Below are positions 8,483 to 16,711 of a DNA stretch of 64,000 nucleotides, one piece after another. How positions within the stretch are numbered: position 1 is the first letter of the stretch; the number at the start of each line of letters is the position of its first letter. The translations under genes and the position numbers were made by a program. This stretch comes from Peribacillus sp044761665 (GTDB taxonomy: Bacteria > Bacillota > Bacilli > Bacillales > DSM-1321). The notes beneath the pieces are model-generated. The model was not told where the DNA came from. It was given only the letters and a program-made list of their open reading frames with translations, and did no database searches. Location of the stretch: assembly GCF_044761665.1 (NCBI RefSeq), contig NZ_JBIWCW010000011.1, forward strand, positions 1 through 64,000, read 5' to 3'.

Positions 8483-9111
8483 TAATAGTCATCCTCCGTA
8501 GACTTTTTAAGGACAATCCTTCTCTCAGCGCAAGTATCCGCAAGTCGCTTCGAATGAGTGATCATGATCACCGTTCCCCTTTCCTGTTTCACTTCTGCTA
8601 TAAATCGGCTCATGACCTCCAATTCTGTTTCTTCATCAAGCGCGGATGTCGGCTCATCCAATAAATACACGTCAGCCTTTAACAGAAGTAACCTTGCCAG
8701 TGCCAATCTTTGCTTCTCCCCACCCGACAGTTTCTCTGCATCAGCTGATAAAGGTTTCTTCAATAAAGTGGTCTCAAGCACTTTCATGAGCTCGTCCTTT
8801 GATCGCGGTTCCCTATCCGTCAACGCTAACCCCATTTGCAGGTTTTCTTCAATGGTTCCAGGTAAAGTAAGTGCTGTTTGAGAAAGCATCGTGACTTTTC
8901 GACGGAGCGCTACCGGGTTGAGAGTTTCAAGGAGTTGCCCTTGATAAAAAATCTCCCCCGTGTCAGGCTCATTCATTCTATTTAATAGTCGAAGCAGCGA
9001 AGTTTTCCCGGCCCCGCTCTCCCCAGTCAAACAGGTGATCGTTCCTGCTGGGATTTCAAGATGATCAATAGTTAGAATCCCTTTAGATGTAACGTTTTCA
9101 AGCTTGAACAT
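8482..9111 (-). CDS. fetA: FetA-like ABC exporter ATP-binding protein
   Basis: A 209-residue ABC ATPase: Walker A GESGAGKTS (30-38), Q-loop SQTALT, signature KLSGGEKQR, Walker B VYLLDEPTSALD, switch His in ITHS. It powers the permease encoded immediately downstream (one-base overlap). The pair matches FetAB / YjkBA iron exporters by size and order. The upstream gap to the divergent nuclease gene (about 180 bases, AT-rich) should hold both promoters; I see no clear operator there. Confidence 0.85.
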   Translation of the reverse strand: MFKLENVTSKGILTIDHLEIPAGTITCLTGESGAGKTSLLRLLNRMNEPDTGEIFYQGQLLETLNPVALRRKVTMLSQTALTLPGTIEENLQMGLALTDREPRSKDELMKVLETTLLKKPLSADAEKLSGGEKQRLALARLLLLKADVYLLDEPTSALDEETELEVMSRFIAEVKQERGTVIMITHSKRLADTCAERRIVLKKSTEDDY

Positions 9112-9292
9112 AGTTTTCGTTCCTACCTTTCATGCCTCACGGTTTCATTATAAGAATAAACCATCAGAGAAAAAAATGGATAATATAAACATAGAATAAT
9201 TTTCATTTTCTTTCACCATTCAATAAGGTAGTATTATTTTCGAACCCTTACTAATCCATGGCACCATGGAAAACAACTTGAATGGAGGAATA

Positions 9293-10129
9293 ATGGTGAA
9301 TACACATACATTTTTTAAATCTTATAGACATTTACTCATCCTGATGGCAATATGTCTGCTTACGTTAACAGGTTGCCAGGAAATGGTGGACGATTCAACA
9401 GAAGAAAATTCCACCGGGGAAAATACGACGTCTTCAACGGAAAACACCCTTTCTACAGACAACGAAGAAGCCAATGAATCAAAAGGGAAAACCTTCACGG
9501 CGAAAATAGTCCGCGTAGTTGACGGAGATACGGTGAAAATCAAAACGGCTAACGGCAAAGAAGAAACGGTTAGACTTCTTTTAATAGATACACCGGAAAC
9601 CGTCCACCCGACCAAACCCGTTCAACCTTTTGGTCCTGAAGCTAGCAAATTTACTAAAGAGCTGATGCCCGCAGGATCGGAAGTAGAAGTTGAGACCGGA
9701 ATTGGTGAAAGGGATAAATACGGACGTCTGTTGGCCTATTTTTATGTAGACGGAAAAATGGTGAATAAGCTTCTGCTAGAAAAAGGGCTGGCCCGGGTTG
9801 CATACGTATATGCCCCTAATACAAAATACCTTGACGAATTAGAAGCCATTCAGAAACAAGCGCAAAAAAAGGAAGTTGGCATCTGGTCGTTGGAAAACTA
9901 TGCCACTTCGAAAGGCTTTGATGATTCAAAGGCTGATAAAGTGACAATAGATAAACCAACGAAAAAATCCTCTTGCTCCAATCCGGAAATTAAAGGAAAC
10001 ATCAATTCAAAAGGTGATAAGATCTACCACATACCGAGTGGACAGTACTATGAAATAACAAAAGAGGAAGAATTATTTTGTACAGAACAAGAGGCCGTGA
10101 ACGCCGGATTCCGAAAATCACAGAGTTGA
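9293..10129 (+). CDS. Lipoprotein thermonuclease (SNase domain)
   Basis: About 278 residues. N-terminal lipoprotein signal with lipobox LTGC, acidic Ser/Thr/Glu linker, then a staphylococcal-nuclease domain: VVDGDTV, RLLLIDTPE and DKYGRLLA supply the Asp/Arg/Glu/Arg active-site positions. It ends with a small Cys-bracketed module (CSNPEIKG ... FCTEQEAVNAGFRKS) common behind Bacillus SNases. Predicted to be anchored outside the membrane and to cut DNA/RNA. GGAGG precedes ATG 9293; the upstream ATG 9266 has no ribosome site and GTG 9296 is also possible. Confidence 0.9.
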   Translation: MVNTHTFFKSYRHLLILMAICLLTLTGCQEMVDDSTEENSTGENTTSSTENTLSTDNEEANESKGKTFTAKIVRVVDGDTVKIKTANGKEETVRLLLIDTPETVHPTKPVQPFGPEASKFTKELMPAGSEVEVETGIGERDKYGRLLAYFYVDGKMVNKLLLEKGLARVAYVYAPNTKYLDELEAIQKQAQKKEVGIWSLENYATSKGFDDSKADKVTIDKPTKKSSCSNPEIKGNINSKGDKIYHIPSGQYYEITKEEELFCTEQEAVNAGFRKSQS

Positions 10130-10212
10130 GCTAGCACCATGCATGTTTCACATCATTTATCAGTAAAAAATGATTACTAAGAAAAATTAAGAAATATCCT
10201 GGAGGATACCTT

Positions 10213-10572
10213 GTGAAATATAATAGAGATGAAGCATTTCGTTTCCCTTTCGACCCTCCACTTTCTGGTTTTTTTAGCATCATTAGAATAAACAACTTGG
10301 AAAACAAAAGCCGGAATGGAGCCATGTCCGTTCTCGATATAAGTGCCGGCGGGCTAAAGTTTCAGTCCACTCTTGACCTTCCCGAACAAGCGGACCTCGA
10401 ACTTTTGCTAACCTTCATCATGAATAGGGATGAAATCACCCTACAGGGAAGAATTCTCTGGAAAAAGAAAAAGGCATCCTTATATATGTACGGACTCATT
10501 ATGAATGAAAATGATAGATTGAAAGAAATCATAATCAAGGAACTTAAAACCTATCGAAAAAATAATCAATAG
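10213..10572 (+). CDS. Short PilZ-domain protein
   Basis: A 119-residue PilZ-like protein. The LDISAGGLKF segment gives the DxSxxG motif, and an Arg pair with four residues between (RDEAFR, residues 5-10) stands where the RxxxR c-di-GMP loop is expected, one residue longer than usual. The remaining strands (LQGRILWKKK, YMYGLIMNEND) match the PilZ barrel. Starts at GTG with GGAGG at 7 bases. It would bind or have once bound c-di-GMP; binding is uncertain because of the irregular Arg spacing. Closed by its own terminator. Confidence 0.75.
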   Translation: MKYNRDEAFRFPFDPPLSGFFSIIRINNLENKSRNGAMSVLDISAGGLKFQSTLDLPEQADLELLLTFIMNRDEITLQGRILWKKKKASLYMYGLIMNENDRLKEIIIKELKTYRKNNQ

Positions 10573-10582
10573 GTTATGTCAG

Positions 10583-10612
10583 GCATATCCGGTCTCCGGA
10601 TGTGCTTTTTTT
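10583..10612 (+). terminator. Terminator of the PilZ gene
   Basis: Stem GCATATCCGG/CCGGATGTGC (one G-T pair) with a 3-base loop and a T7 tail on the plus strand. Confidence 0.9.
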
Positions 10613-10678
10613 ATTGTGCCCTTTTCATACAAAACTTCAAAATTCAACAAATGTAATGGCCGTTTTCACAATTTGCCC

Positions 10679-10699
10679 TTGCAAAATTCAATTTTGCAG
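10679..10699. repeat. AT-rich palindrome upstream of the sigma gene
   Basis: TTGCAAAATTCAATTTTGCA-type inverted repeat (GCAAAATT/AATTTTGC) about 110 bases before the sigma-factor start. It could be an operator; no binding protein can be named. Confidence 0.4.
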
Positions 10700-10773
10700 C
10701 CCAAATTTTATCAATTTTTCCTTTTCGATAAATCCTCTGAATTTATTTAAGCTGTAAGCACCCGGGAATACAC

Positions 10774-10789
10774 AAAAAGTGCACTTTTT
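10774..10789. repeat. 16-bp perfect palindrome before the sigma-factor start
   Basis: AAAAAGTGCACTTTTT, a perfect palindrome ending only a few bases before the ribosome site AGGTG of the sigma gene. It may act as an operator or as an RNA hairpin that hides the ribosome site. Confidence 0.5.
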
Positions 10790-10804
10790 AAAAAGGTGTA
10801 GAAA

Positions 10805-11296
10805 ATGGACGGATTTTCAAATTTATCCCAACAGTTCACTCCGATGATTCATCATGTTATTAAATCACTCTCCATCTACAAAAATAAAGAGGACTTCTTT
10901 CAAATTGGATTGATCGCGTTATGGGAATCACAGGACAAGTACGATGAAGCAAACGGAAAATTCTCCAACTTCGCCTATACAGTCATAAAAGGAAGAATCA
11001 TCAATGAATTAAAACGCCAGCATAAATACGATACACATAGCCAGCCAGTTGATAGAGCTTTCCTGGATGTTATAGACCCCTTTTCGTTAGATAAAGAAGC
11101 TTTCATGATGGAAAACTTCATGGCTTACACGGAAAACTTGACACTGAACCAGAAGCGCTGGCTTATCTTGACTTTCATCGAAGATAAAAACCAGAATGAA
11201 ATTGCAAACATGTTTAATGTATCAACTGCCGCCGTCAAATCATGGCGAAAAACCACTCTGCATAAATTGAGAAAGGAAATGGAAATTACCTTTTAA
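10805..11296 (+). CDS. Small sigma-70 family factor
   Basis: A 163-residue sigma factor with region 2 (DFFQIGLIALWESQDKYD, FSNFAYTVIKGRI) and region 4 with helix-turn-helix NEIANMFNVSTAAVKSW. Regions 1 and 3 are missing, as in ECF-sized factors; region 2 looks closer to SigH/ComX-like small factors than to classical ECF proteins. No anti-sigma gene is adjacent: the next gene is a 64-residue protein on the other strand. Two palindromes lie upstream, the nearer touching the leader. Promoter specificity cannot be read from the sequence. Confidence 0.85.
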   Translation: MDGFSNLSQQFTPMIHHVIKSLSIYKNKEDFFQIGLIALWESQDKYDEANGKFSNFAYTVIKGRIINELKRQHKYDTHSQPVDRAFLDVIDPFSLDKEAFMMENFMAYTENLTLNQKRWLILTFIEDKNQNEIANMFNVSTAAVKSWRKTTLHKLRKEMEITF

Positions 11297-11302
11297 TAGG
11301 AA

Positions 11303-11330
11303 AAGGACGCCTCCTAATTGAGACGTCCTT
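11303..11330. terminator. Convergent terminator
   Basis: Stem AAGGACGcCTC/GAGaCGTCCTT between the sigma gene and the leftward 64-codon gene; the T-tract is better on the minus strand (CCTTTTCC). Confidence 0.75.
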
Positions 11331-11336
11331 CCTAAT

Positions 11337-11531
11337 TTAACTTCTTGCTTCCTCTAAATAAGTATAAATGACTTCCCCATTATGCTGGGCATTTCCTCGG
11401 AAATGTTTGAAATCAGCTCTTTGTACAAGAACTTCGCGAAAACTCAAAAAATCTTCTTTATTGATCCTGAATTCCTTCATTTCTCGATTCGCTAATTTAT
11501 CTAGGACAAGTTTTGCTTCTTCGGCATCCAT
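11337..11531 (-). CDS. Small conserved hypothetical protein
   Basis: A 64-residue acidic-then-basic helical protein (MDAEEAKLVLDKLANREMKE ...) without signal or membrane segment. GAGGAGG ribosome site before ATG supports expression. I do not recognise the family. It converges on the sigma factor gene and shares its terminator, but nothing in the sequence shows that it acts on it. Confidence 0.65.
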   Translation of the reverse strand: MDAEEAKLVLDKLANREMKEFRINKEDFLSFREVLVQRADFKHFRGNAQHNGEVIYTYLEEARS

Positions 11532-11599
11532 CCTATTTCCTCCTCAATTAATTGTCGATTTCATACTCGGGGTAGGAGAAATTCCGTTTCTATTTTAAC

Positions 11600-11989
11600 A
11601 TAAGCTTAACTCAAATAAAGAACCATAAGTTTTTGTGGTCAATTTGCCTATATTATTCTTTACGAATACCCAAAAATAGTGCAAACTGTAAAGTAAAATA
11701 TCATAATGTAAATAGATTGGTATTTTTCGTACATAAGTATCATCCAGTTACATACAAGTAAGGGTAACTATGCTCATATGATTTTCCATAATATAGCATA
11801 AACCACCCATGTTTCACCCAGACCTGTACTTTCTAACTAGTCATTATAACCACTCTGCTCACCGAAGAGATATGAATTCTCTTTACTTGCACTCCCCAGG
11901 TCAAAATCTAAACAGCAAGGTGTTCGAATAATCCATTTATTCATAGTTACTGATTATCATTGAAAATGAAATGGGAAAGGATGATTACC
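11600..11989. other. AT-rich intergenic region
   Basis: About 390 bases without a supported gene. Near its right end GTTACTGATTATCATTGAA (11946-11964) resembles a Fur box in reverse (about 14 of 19). No hairpin with a T-tract and no RNA family that I recognise. Confidence 0.4.
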
Positions 11990-12166
11990 ATGAAGAAAGC
12001 GGAAGTTGGAAATATCATTGAATTTAGAGATGGCTTGCAAGGAATCGTCGAGAAAGTGAACGAGAACTCTGTAATCGTGGATGTCACGTATATGGAAAAT
12101 TACCTTGACTTGGAACTTGAACAGAAAACAGTTGTCAATCATAAAAATTATAAAATCATTGGATGA
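11990..12166 (+). CDS. ykvS: YkvS family protein (DUF2187)
   Basis: A 58-residue protein: MKKAEVGNIIEF, GLQGIVEKVNENSVIVDVT and VVNHKNYKIIG match B. subtilis YkvS closely from memory. The small beta-rich fold resembles KOW/SH3-like barrels; its role is unknown. The longest frame begins at 11960, but AAAGGATG stands before ATG 11990 and the family begins with MKKAEVGN. Single-gene unit with its own terminator. Confidence 0.9.
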   Translation: MKKAEVGNIIEFRDGLQGIVEKVNENSVIVDVTYMENYLDLELEQKTVVNHKNYKIIG

Positions 12167-12181
12167 TGGTACGAGACTTAG

Positions 12182-12210
12182 CGGAATGGTTAATGACCAT
12201 TCCGTTTTTC
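12182..12210 (+). terminator. Terminator of ykvS
   Basis: Perfect stem CGGAATGGT/ACCATTCCG, 5-base loop, T5 tail. Confidence 0.92.
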
Positions 12211-12359
12211 TATTGAGGAACTTTATGGTATATTTGTATACTATACATTATTTGTAACTTTTTTCTTTTTCATTCGTCTATATATAAAAGGCTTGCTCGC
12301 CTGAAGGAAATACCTTTACACACATAAGAGAATTCAAACAGAAAGTCGAGGGAAAAAAG

Positions 12360-12989
12360 ATGAGAAAATGGACACAGTATATAGGTGGAGCGACAATGGT
12401 GGCATTTCTGCTGACTGGCTGTGGGACAACCACGGATGACAAGACGGCTGAACCACAAAAATCACCGGTAAAGGAAGAGAATAAAGGCGGCTCATCCAAT
12501 GAGTCTGATAGTAATCCTGAAGAAACAAAAAAAGTGAGACTTATGGAACAAAATCTGCAGTATACACTTAATGGGGAGGCAAAAGAAGAAACGGCTTTCC
12601 TGAAAAATAGTGATAACCAACCATTCAGCCTTTATGTATTGCAACAATTTGAATTGACCGCTGAAGAACCTGGAAAAGATATCTTATTCCTTACTGATGA
12701 TGACTCTGTGTCTATGAGGATTGAATTATTAACGGAGGATGTCAATTGGGATGAAGTTGAGGAAAATGTTCAAACCCAACTGAAAAGCATATCAAATAAG
12801 ATTGAAGATCCAGCACTAAATATAGATAACGGGTCCGGCTACGAAGTCGTGAACGGCGATGATGTAGTTACTTCAGTCTTGCTTAAAGATGAGAAGGCTC
12901 CTGTCCGCTTAACCATGTTCACAAAGACAGACACTGATTACCGCGATGCTTTTCTAGAGATGGCTAAAACACTGATGAAAGAATCATGA
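12360..12989 (+). CDS. Putative lipoprotein, unknown function
   Basis: A 209-residue predicted lipoprotein: positive N-terminus, hydrophobic stretch and lipobox LLTGC (Cys at about 21), then a Lys/Glu/Ser-rich linker to about residue 55 and an acidic globular domain. No motif of a known enzyme is visible. Ribosome site GAGGG before ATG. It stands alone between ykvS and the convergent ykvI gene. The surface anchoring is well supported, the role is not. Confidence 0.8.
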   Translation: MRKWTQYIGGATMVAFLLTGCGTTTDDKTAEPQKSPVKEENKGGSSNESDSNPEETKKVRLMEQNLQYTLNGEAKEETAFLKNSDNQPFSLYVLQQFELTAEEPGKDILFLTDDDSVSMRIELLTEDVNWDEVEENVQTQLKSISNKIEDPALNIDNGSGYEVVNGDDVVTSVLLKDEKAPVRLTMFTKTDTDYRDAFLEMAKTLMKES

Positions 12990-12999
12990 TCTATACATG

Positions 13000-13025
13000 G
13001 AGGGAAAGGTTGAAACCTTTCCCTC
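13000..13025. terminator. Convergent terminator lipoprotein / ykvI
   Basis: Perfect 12-bp stem GAGGGAAAGGTT/AACCTTTCCCTC with a 2-base centre. T-tracts are weak on both sides. Confidence 0.65.
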
Positions 13026-13030
13026 TATAT

Positions 13031-14074
13031 TTATATCCTTTTCCCTGTGTTGCTTTTCCAAACAAGGATTAAAAACAGTAAACTTATGTATCCAAATACC
13101 GGATAGAGATAACCCAAGAGCCTTCCATATCCGTATGCGCCAATGATCAATGCTACAATAAAACTGAAGGCAACGATGACTATGCCTGGCACTTTGATAT
13201 AGTTACTGATTTGCTTCTGCAATCCGTAAATATTTCCGATGACCGAAGTGAAGATTTCCCCATAGATCACAAGAATGAACATCCAATGTAAATGCCCTCC
13301 CACCGTTTTCATAATGACCGCCGAAGGAATTTCATAGTTAGTCACATCAGGAAGGGTCATGAGTGAAAAATGGCCAGTCAGCAGAATGACCGTAAGGAAT
13401 ACACCACCGAGGATAGCCCCTTTCTTGATAATCTTTTCGTCATTGACCTCATACGCGACCGGAACAAGCACCGCCTGCGCTAAAGCCAGATTAAAAGCGG
13501 TATAGGCAAATGGGGAGAAAATCATCTTCAAGCTGATGCCTTCTTTTGGGACTTGTGTGAGATAAGATATAAAATCACCATTTTCTAAAGTGGAGAAGAA
13601 AAGAATCAAGCTAAATAGAATCATGATTGGTACAACAAACGTATTGACTGTGAAAAGCCCTCGCATTCCAAGCATCAATACCAGTGAAGCCAAAGTGACC
13701 GTAGCCCAGCTTCCGATACTTTTCGAGATTCCAAGCTGTTCCTCGAAAACGGCACCTGAACCCGAAATCATGACCGCTGTTACACCTAAAAGCATGATAA
13801 GGAAAAAGATATTGATAAATACCGCAAGTTTTTTCCCGAATAAAAACTGATTGAACTCTTCATAAGAAGAGGCCCTGATTCTTGCAGAAATCAGCATGAT
13901 TTTCGTACCACTGAAAATGAAAATATATCCTGCTATTAAAATCCCGATAAAGCCGTAAAAGCCGTAACGGGTAAAAAACTCAACAATTTCTTTTCCCGTT
14001 GCAAAACCCGCTCCGACAACTGTACCCACATAAACGGCTGCAACCTGAAAAATCCCTGACCATCTTGAAAGCAT
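13031..14074 (-). CDS. ykvI: YkvI family membrane transporter-like protein
   Basis: A 347-residue protein with about ten hydrophobic segments. The opening AAVYVGTVVGAGFATGKEI is characteristic of B. subtilis YkvI and resembles the first unwound helix of LeuT-fold transporters. Substrate unknown. Ribosome site GGAGGGG before ATG. Monocistronic; the gene order with ykvS matches the B. subtilis ykv region. Confidence 0.85.
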   Translation of the reverse strand: MLSRWSGIFQVAAVYVGTVVGAGFATGKEIVEFFTRYGFYGFIGILIAGYIFIFSGTKIMLISARIRASSYEEFNQFLFGKKLAVFINIFFLIMLLGVTAVMISGSGAVFEEQLGISKSIGSWATVTLASLVLMLGMRGLFTVNTFVVPIMILFSLILFFSTLENGDFISYLTQVPKEGISLKMIFSPFAYTAFNLALAQAVLVPVAYEVNDEKIIKKGAILGGVFLTVILLTGHFSLMTLPDVTNYEIPSAVIMKTVGGHLHWMFILVIYGEIFTSVIGNIYGLQKQISNYIKVPGIVIVAFSFIVALIIGAYGYGRLLGYLYPVFGYISLLFLILVWKSNTGKRI

Positions 14075-14174
14075 GTACTCCCCTCCTCCCTACATCTATA
14101 TGTAAGTGGGGGGAATTTAAGACAGGCCAAGTCATATTAACCTGAATTAATGGAAATGCTTTCGGTCCAATAAA

Positions 14175-14225
14175 CTAAAAGCGTTTCTTAAGGTAAATCC
14201 CCTCAAGAAACGCTTGTGATTCACT
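14175..14225 (-). terminator. Terminator of pepF-like gene
   Basis: Perfect 11-bp stem AAGCGTTTCTT/AAGAAACGCTT with a 25-base loop, then TTTTAGTTTATT on the minus strand. Confidence 0.8.
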
Positions 14226-14237
14226 AGCCTCCGAAAA

Positions 14238-15932
14238 TTATAAGGCTTGGTCATCGACAGAACTAAGCCATTCATCAATAACCCTTACAACAGATTGAAC
14301 AGTCCCTTTTGTAAATGGAGAGTCCAGGTTAGCCGATTCCACCAGCTCTAGGAAAGATTTACTTCCACCAAGCTGGCAAAGGTTTAGATAGTCCTTCCAA
14401 GCATTCTCGTCTTCTTCCATGGATCTTTTCCAAAATTGGAAAGCGCAGATTTGTGCCAATGCATAGTCAATATAATAAAACGGAGATTCATAGATATGGC
14501 TTTGCCGTTGCCAATTGCCCCCACCTTCTAAAAATTCATTTCCTTCATAATTACGGTGAGGTAAATATTCCTGCTCGATTTTACGCCATGCCTGTCTTCT
14601 TTCAAGTGGCGATGCCTTTGGGTTTTCGTACACAAAATGCTGGAATTCATCGACAGCTACCCCGTATGGCAGAAACACGAGCGAGCTACTTAAATGAGAA
14701 AACTTGTACTTTTCGGTATCTTCTTTGAAAAACAACTCCATCCATGGCCATGTAAGGAATTCCATGCTCATCGAATGGATTTCACAAGCCTCGTATGTCG
14801 GCCAATTATATTCAGGAATATCCAGGTTACGACTGCGATACACTTGGAAAGCATGTCCTGCCTCATGTGTAAGAACATCGATATCACCGGAAGTTCCGTT
14901 GAAGTTCGAAAAAATGTATGGAGCTTTATAGTCTTCAATAAATGTACAATAGCCTCCACTGGCTTTTCCCTTTTTCGCCACAAGATCCATTAAGTTATTA
15001 TCCATCATAAAATTGAAAAACTCATTCGTTTCGGCAGAAAGTTCACGGTACATTTTTTGGCCATTTTCCACGATCCAATCCGCATCGCCTTTAGGGATGG
15101 CATTTCCCGTACTGTACTGAAAATTCTCATCATAATAATAGAGTTCCTCAAGACCAAGCCGTTTCTGCTGACGTTCCATCAAACGGGTAACAAGCGGGAC
15201 CACTTCCTCTTTCACCTGTTTACGGAATGCTGCTACCATTTCCGCGTCATAATCAGTCCTAGTCATACGATAATAGCCGAGATCGACGAAATTTTCATAC
15301 CCTAATGTTGTTGCTATCTCATCGCGCACCTTCACTAGCTCATCAAATATCCGATCTAATTCGTCCTGTTTTTCTGCAAAGAAGTTATAATAAGCTTCAC
15401 TTGCATTTTTTCTAACCGAACGGTCCTCCGACTCTCTAAAGGGCTGAAGCTGTGCCAACGTCCGCTCTTCTCCCATAAAATCTATTTTTGCTGAGGCAAT
15501 TAGCTGTGAATACTCGCTTGATAGCTTATTTTCCTTTTGCAATTGCGGGATGATCTCCGGGGAGAACGTTTTAAGCTGTGCCTCAGCAAGATCAAAGAGT
15601 TGACTGCCCCACTTTGCCTCAAGCTGCGGGCGAAATTTTGATTGGACAAGTTCAGCATAAAATGTGGAAGTCATTTCTTCCATCTCCGGGGAGAATTCAT
15701 CTAAATAATCATTCTCAGCTTTATAAAATTCATCTGTTGTATCTATTGTATGCCGAATATAGACAAGATTACTCATCGTGCCTACATAGTTTCGAATGAC
15801 GTTGATTTCATTTATTGCTTCCACTTGTTTTTCTACATCATTCGCATCCGTAAACTTCTGAAGAGCTTTCGTGAACTTCCCTTTAATTTCATCCAATTCC
15901 GGACGTTCATACGCATACTCATTAAATTTCAT
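14238..15932 (-). CDS. M3 family oligoendopeptidase (PepF-like)
   Basis: A 564-residue cytoplasmic zinc peptidase of family M3. The HEAGH motif at 356-360 supplies two zinc ligands and the catalytic Glu; Glu384 in YEACEIHSMS is the likely third ligand. It would cut short peptides, helping amino-acid recycling. Length is typical of the shorter M3 oligoendopeptidases (about 560-600). Moderate ribosome site GGGGTG. Single gene, transcribed towards ykvI. Confidence 0.92.
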   Translation of the reverse strand: MKFNEYAYERPELDEIKGKFTKALQKFTDANDVEKQVEAINEINVIRNYVGTMSNLVYIRHTIDTTDEFYKAENDYLDEFSPEMEEMTSTFYAELVQSKFRPQLEAKWGSQLFDLAEAQLKTFSPEIIPQLQKENKLSSEYSQLIASAKIDFMGEERTLAQLQPFRESEDRSVRKNASEAYYNFFAEKQDELDRIFDELVKVRDEIATTLGYENFVDLGYYRMTRTDYDAEMVAAFRKQVKEEVVPLVTRLMERQQKRLGLEELYYYDENFQYSTGNAIPKGDADWIVENGQKMYRELSAETNEFFNFMMDNNLMDLVAKKGKASGGYCTFIEDYKAPYIFSNFNGTSGDIDVLTHEAGHAFQVYRSRNLDIPEYNWPTYEACEIHSMSMEFLTWPWMELFFKEDTEKYKFSHLSSSLVFLPYGVAVDEFQHFVYENPKASPLERRQAWRKIEQEYLPHRNYEGNEFLEGGGNWQRQSHIYESPFYYIDYALAQICAFQFWKRSMEEDENAWKDYLNLCQLGGSKSFLELVESANLDSPFTKGTVQSVVRVIDEWLSSVDDQAL

Positions 15933-16077
15933 GCTTACACCCCAATATCATCAATTGTATCGGTCATTTTGAATAACCGTATAATAATAAATTCGCCATG
16001 TTCTAATGCATTGCCTTCTTATTCACGAAAAAGCACCTGCATGAACTTGACCGTGGACAAACCTCAGGATAAAAAAA

Positions 16078-16106
16078 TATAAAAACACCTCAATTTAATT
16101 AAGGTG
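16078..16106 (-). terminator. Terminator of mhqR-like gene
   Basis: Stem CACCTtAA/TTgAGGTG around an AT loop, followed on the minus strand by TTTTTATATTTTTT. Confidence 0.8.
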
Positions 16107-16119
16107 CTGGTTTACAAGA

Positions 16120-16557
16120 CTATTGTTTCGTAGAGTAACCGATTTTTTTCAGTAATTCAATTGCAGTCGCTTTTTCCTCTTGCGTAAGGACGCTCATGAT
16201 ATCATCGATTCTTTTTTCATGATCTGGGAAGACACTCTCAATAAAGGCTTTGCCTTTATCCGTGATTTTGGCAAACGTTACACGGCGGTCATCTTTACAA
16301 GCTATCCGCTGTAAAAATTCCTTCTGTTCGAGCTTGTCCACCACATAAGTAATGCTACCGCTAGCAAGCAAGATTTTTCCGCCAATTTGTTGAAGCGGTT
16401 GATCCCCTTTATGATATAACAGTTCTAGCACGGCAAATTCAGTAGGGTTCAAGCCCGCTTCGGCTATATGTTTATTCACTATATCATTAATCGACCGATG
16501 AGCTCTTGACATCACGATAAACAGCTTTAATGACTGTTGGATGTTATCATTTTCCAT
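16120..16557 (-). CDS. mhqR: MarR-family regulator, MhqR (YkvE)-like
   Basis: A 145-residue winged-helix repressor. NPTEFAVLELLYHKGDQPLQQIG, SGSITYVVDKLEQK and the wing DDRRVTFA are MarR hallmarks and agree well with B. subtilis MhqR/YkvE from memory. MhqR represses quinone- and catechol-detoxifying dioxygenases and reductases. No Cys near the N-terminus, so it is not an OhrR-type peroxide sensor. It is divergent from the kinD-like gene, the same neighbour as in B. subtilis. No regulon genes lie next to it. Confidence 0.8.
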   Translation of the reverse strand: MENDNIQQSLKLFIVMSRAHRSINDIVNKHIAEAGLNPTEFAVLELLYHKGDQPLQQIGGKILLASGSITYVVDKLEQKEFLQRIACKDDRRVTFAKITDKGKAFIESVFPDHEKRIDDIMSVLTQEEKATAIELLKKIGYSTKQ

Positions 16558-16711
16558 AACTTCACAACCTTAAAATTTTTAATTAAAATATCTTGAATTA
16601 AAAGTTATTATATTCTATTATGTCCTTTTTGTCAATTTTGCCTAATGTGTATGGCTATTGTTTAATCATCCAGTTTGATATACTAAAAGAAAAAATTAAA
16701 GTAGTGACCTC

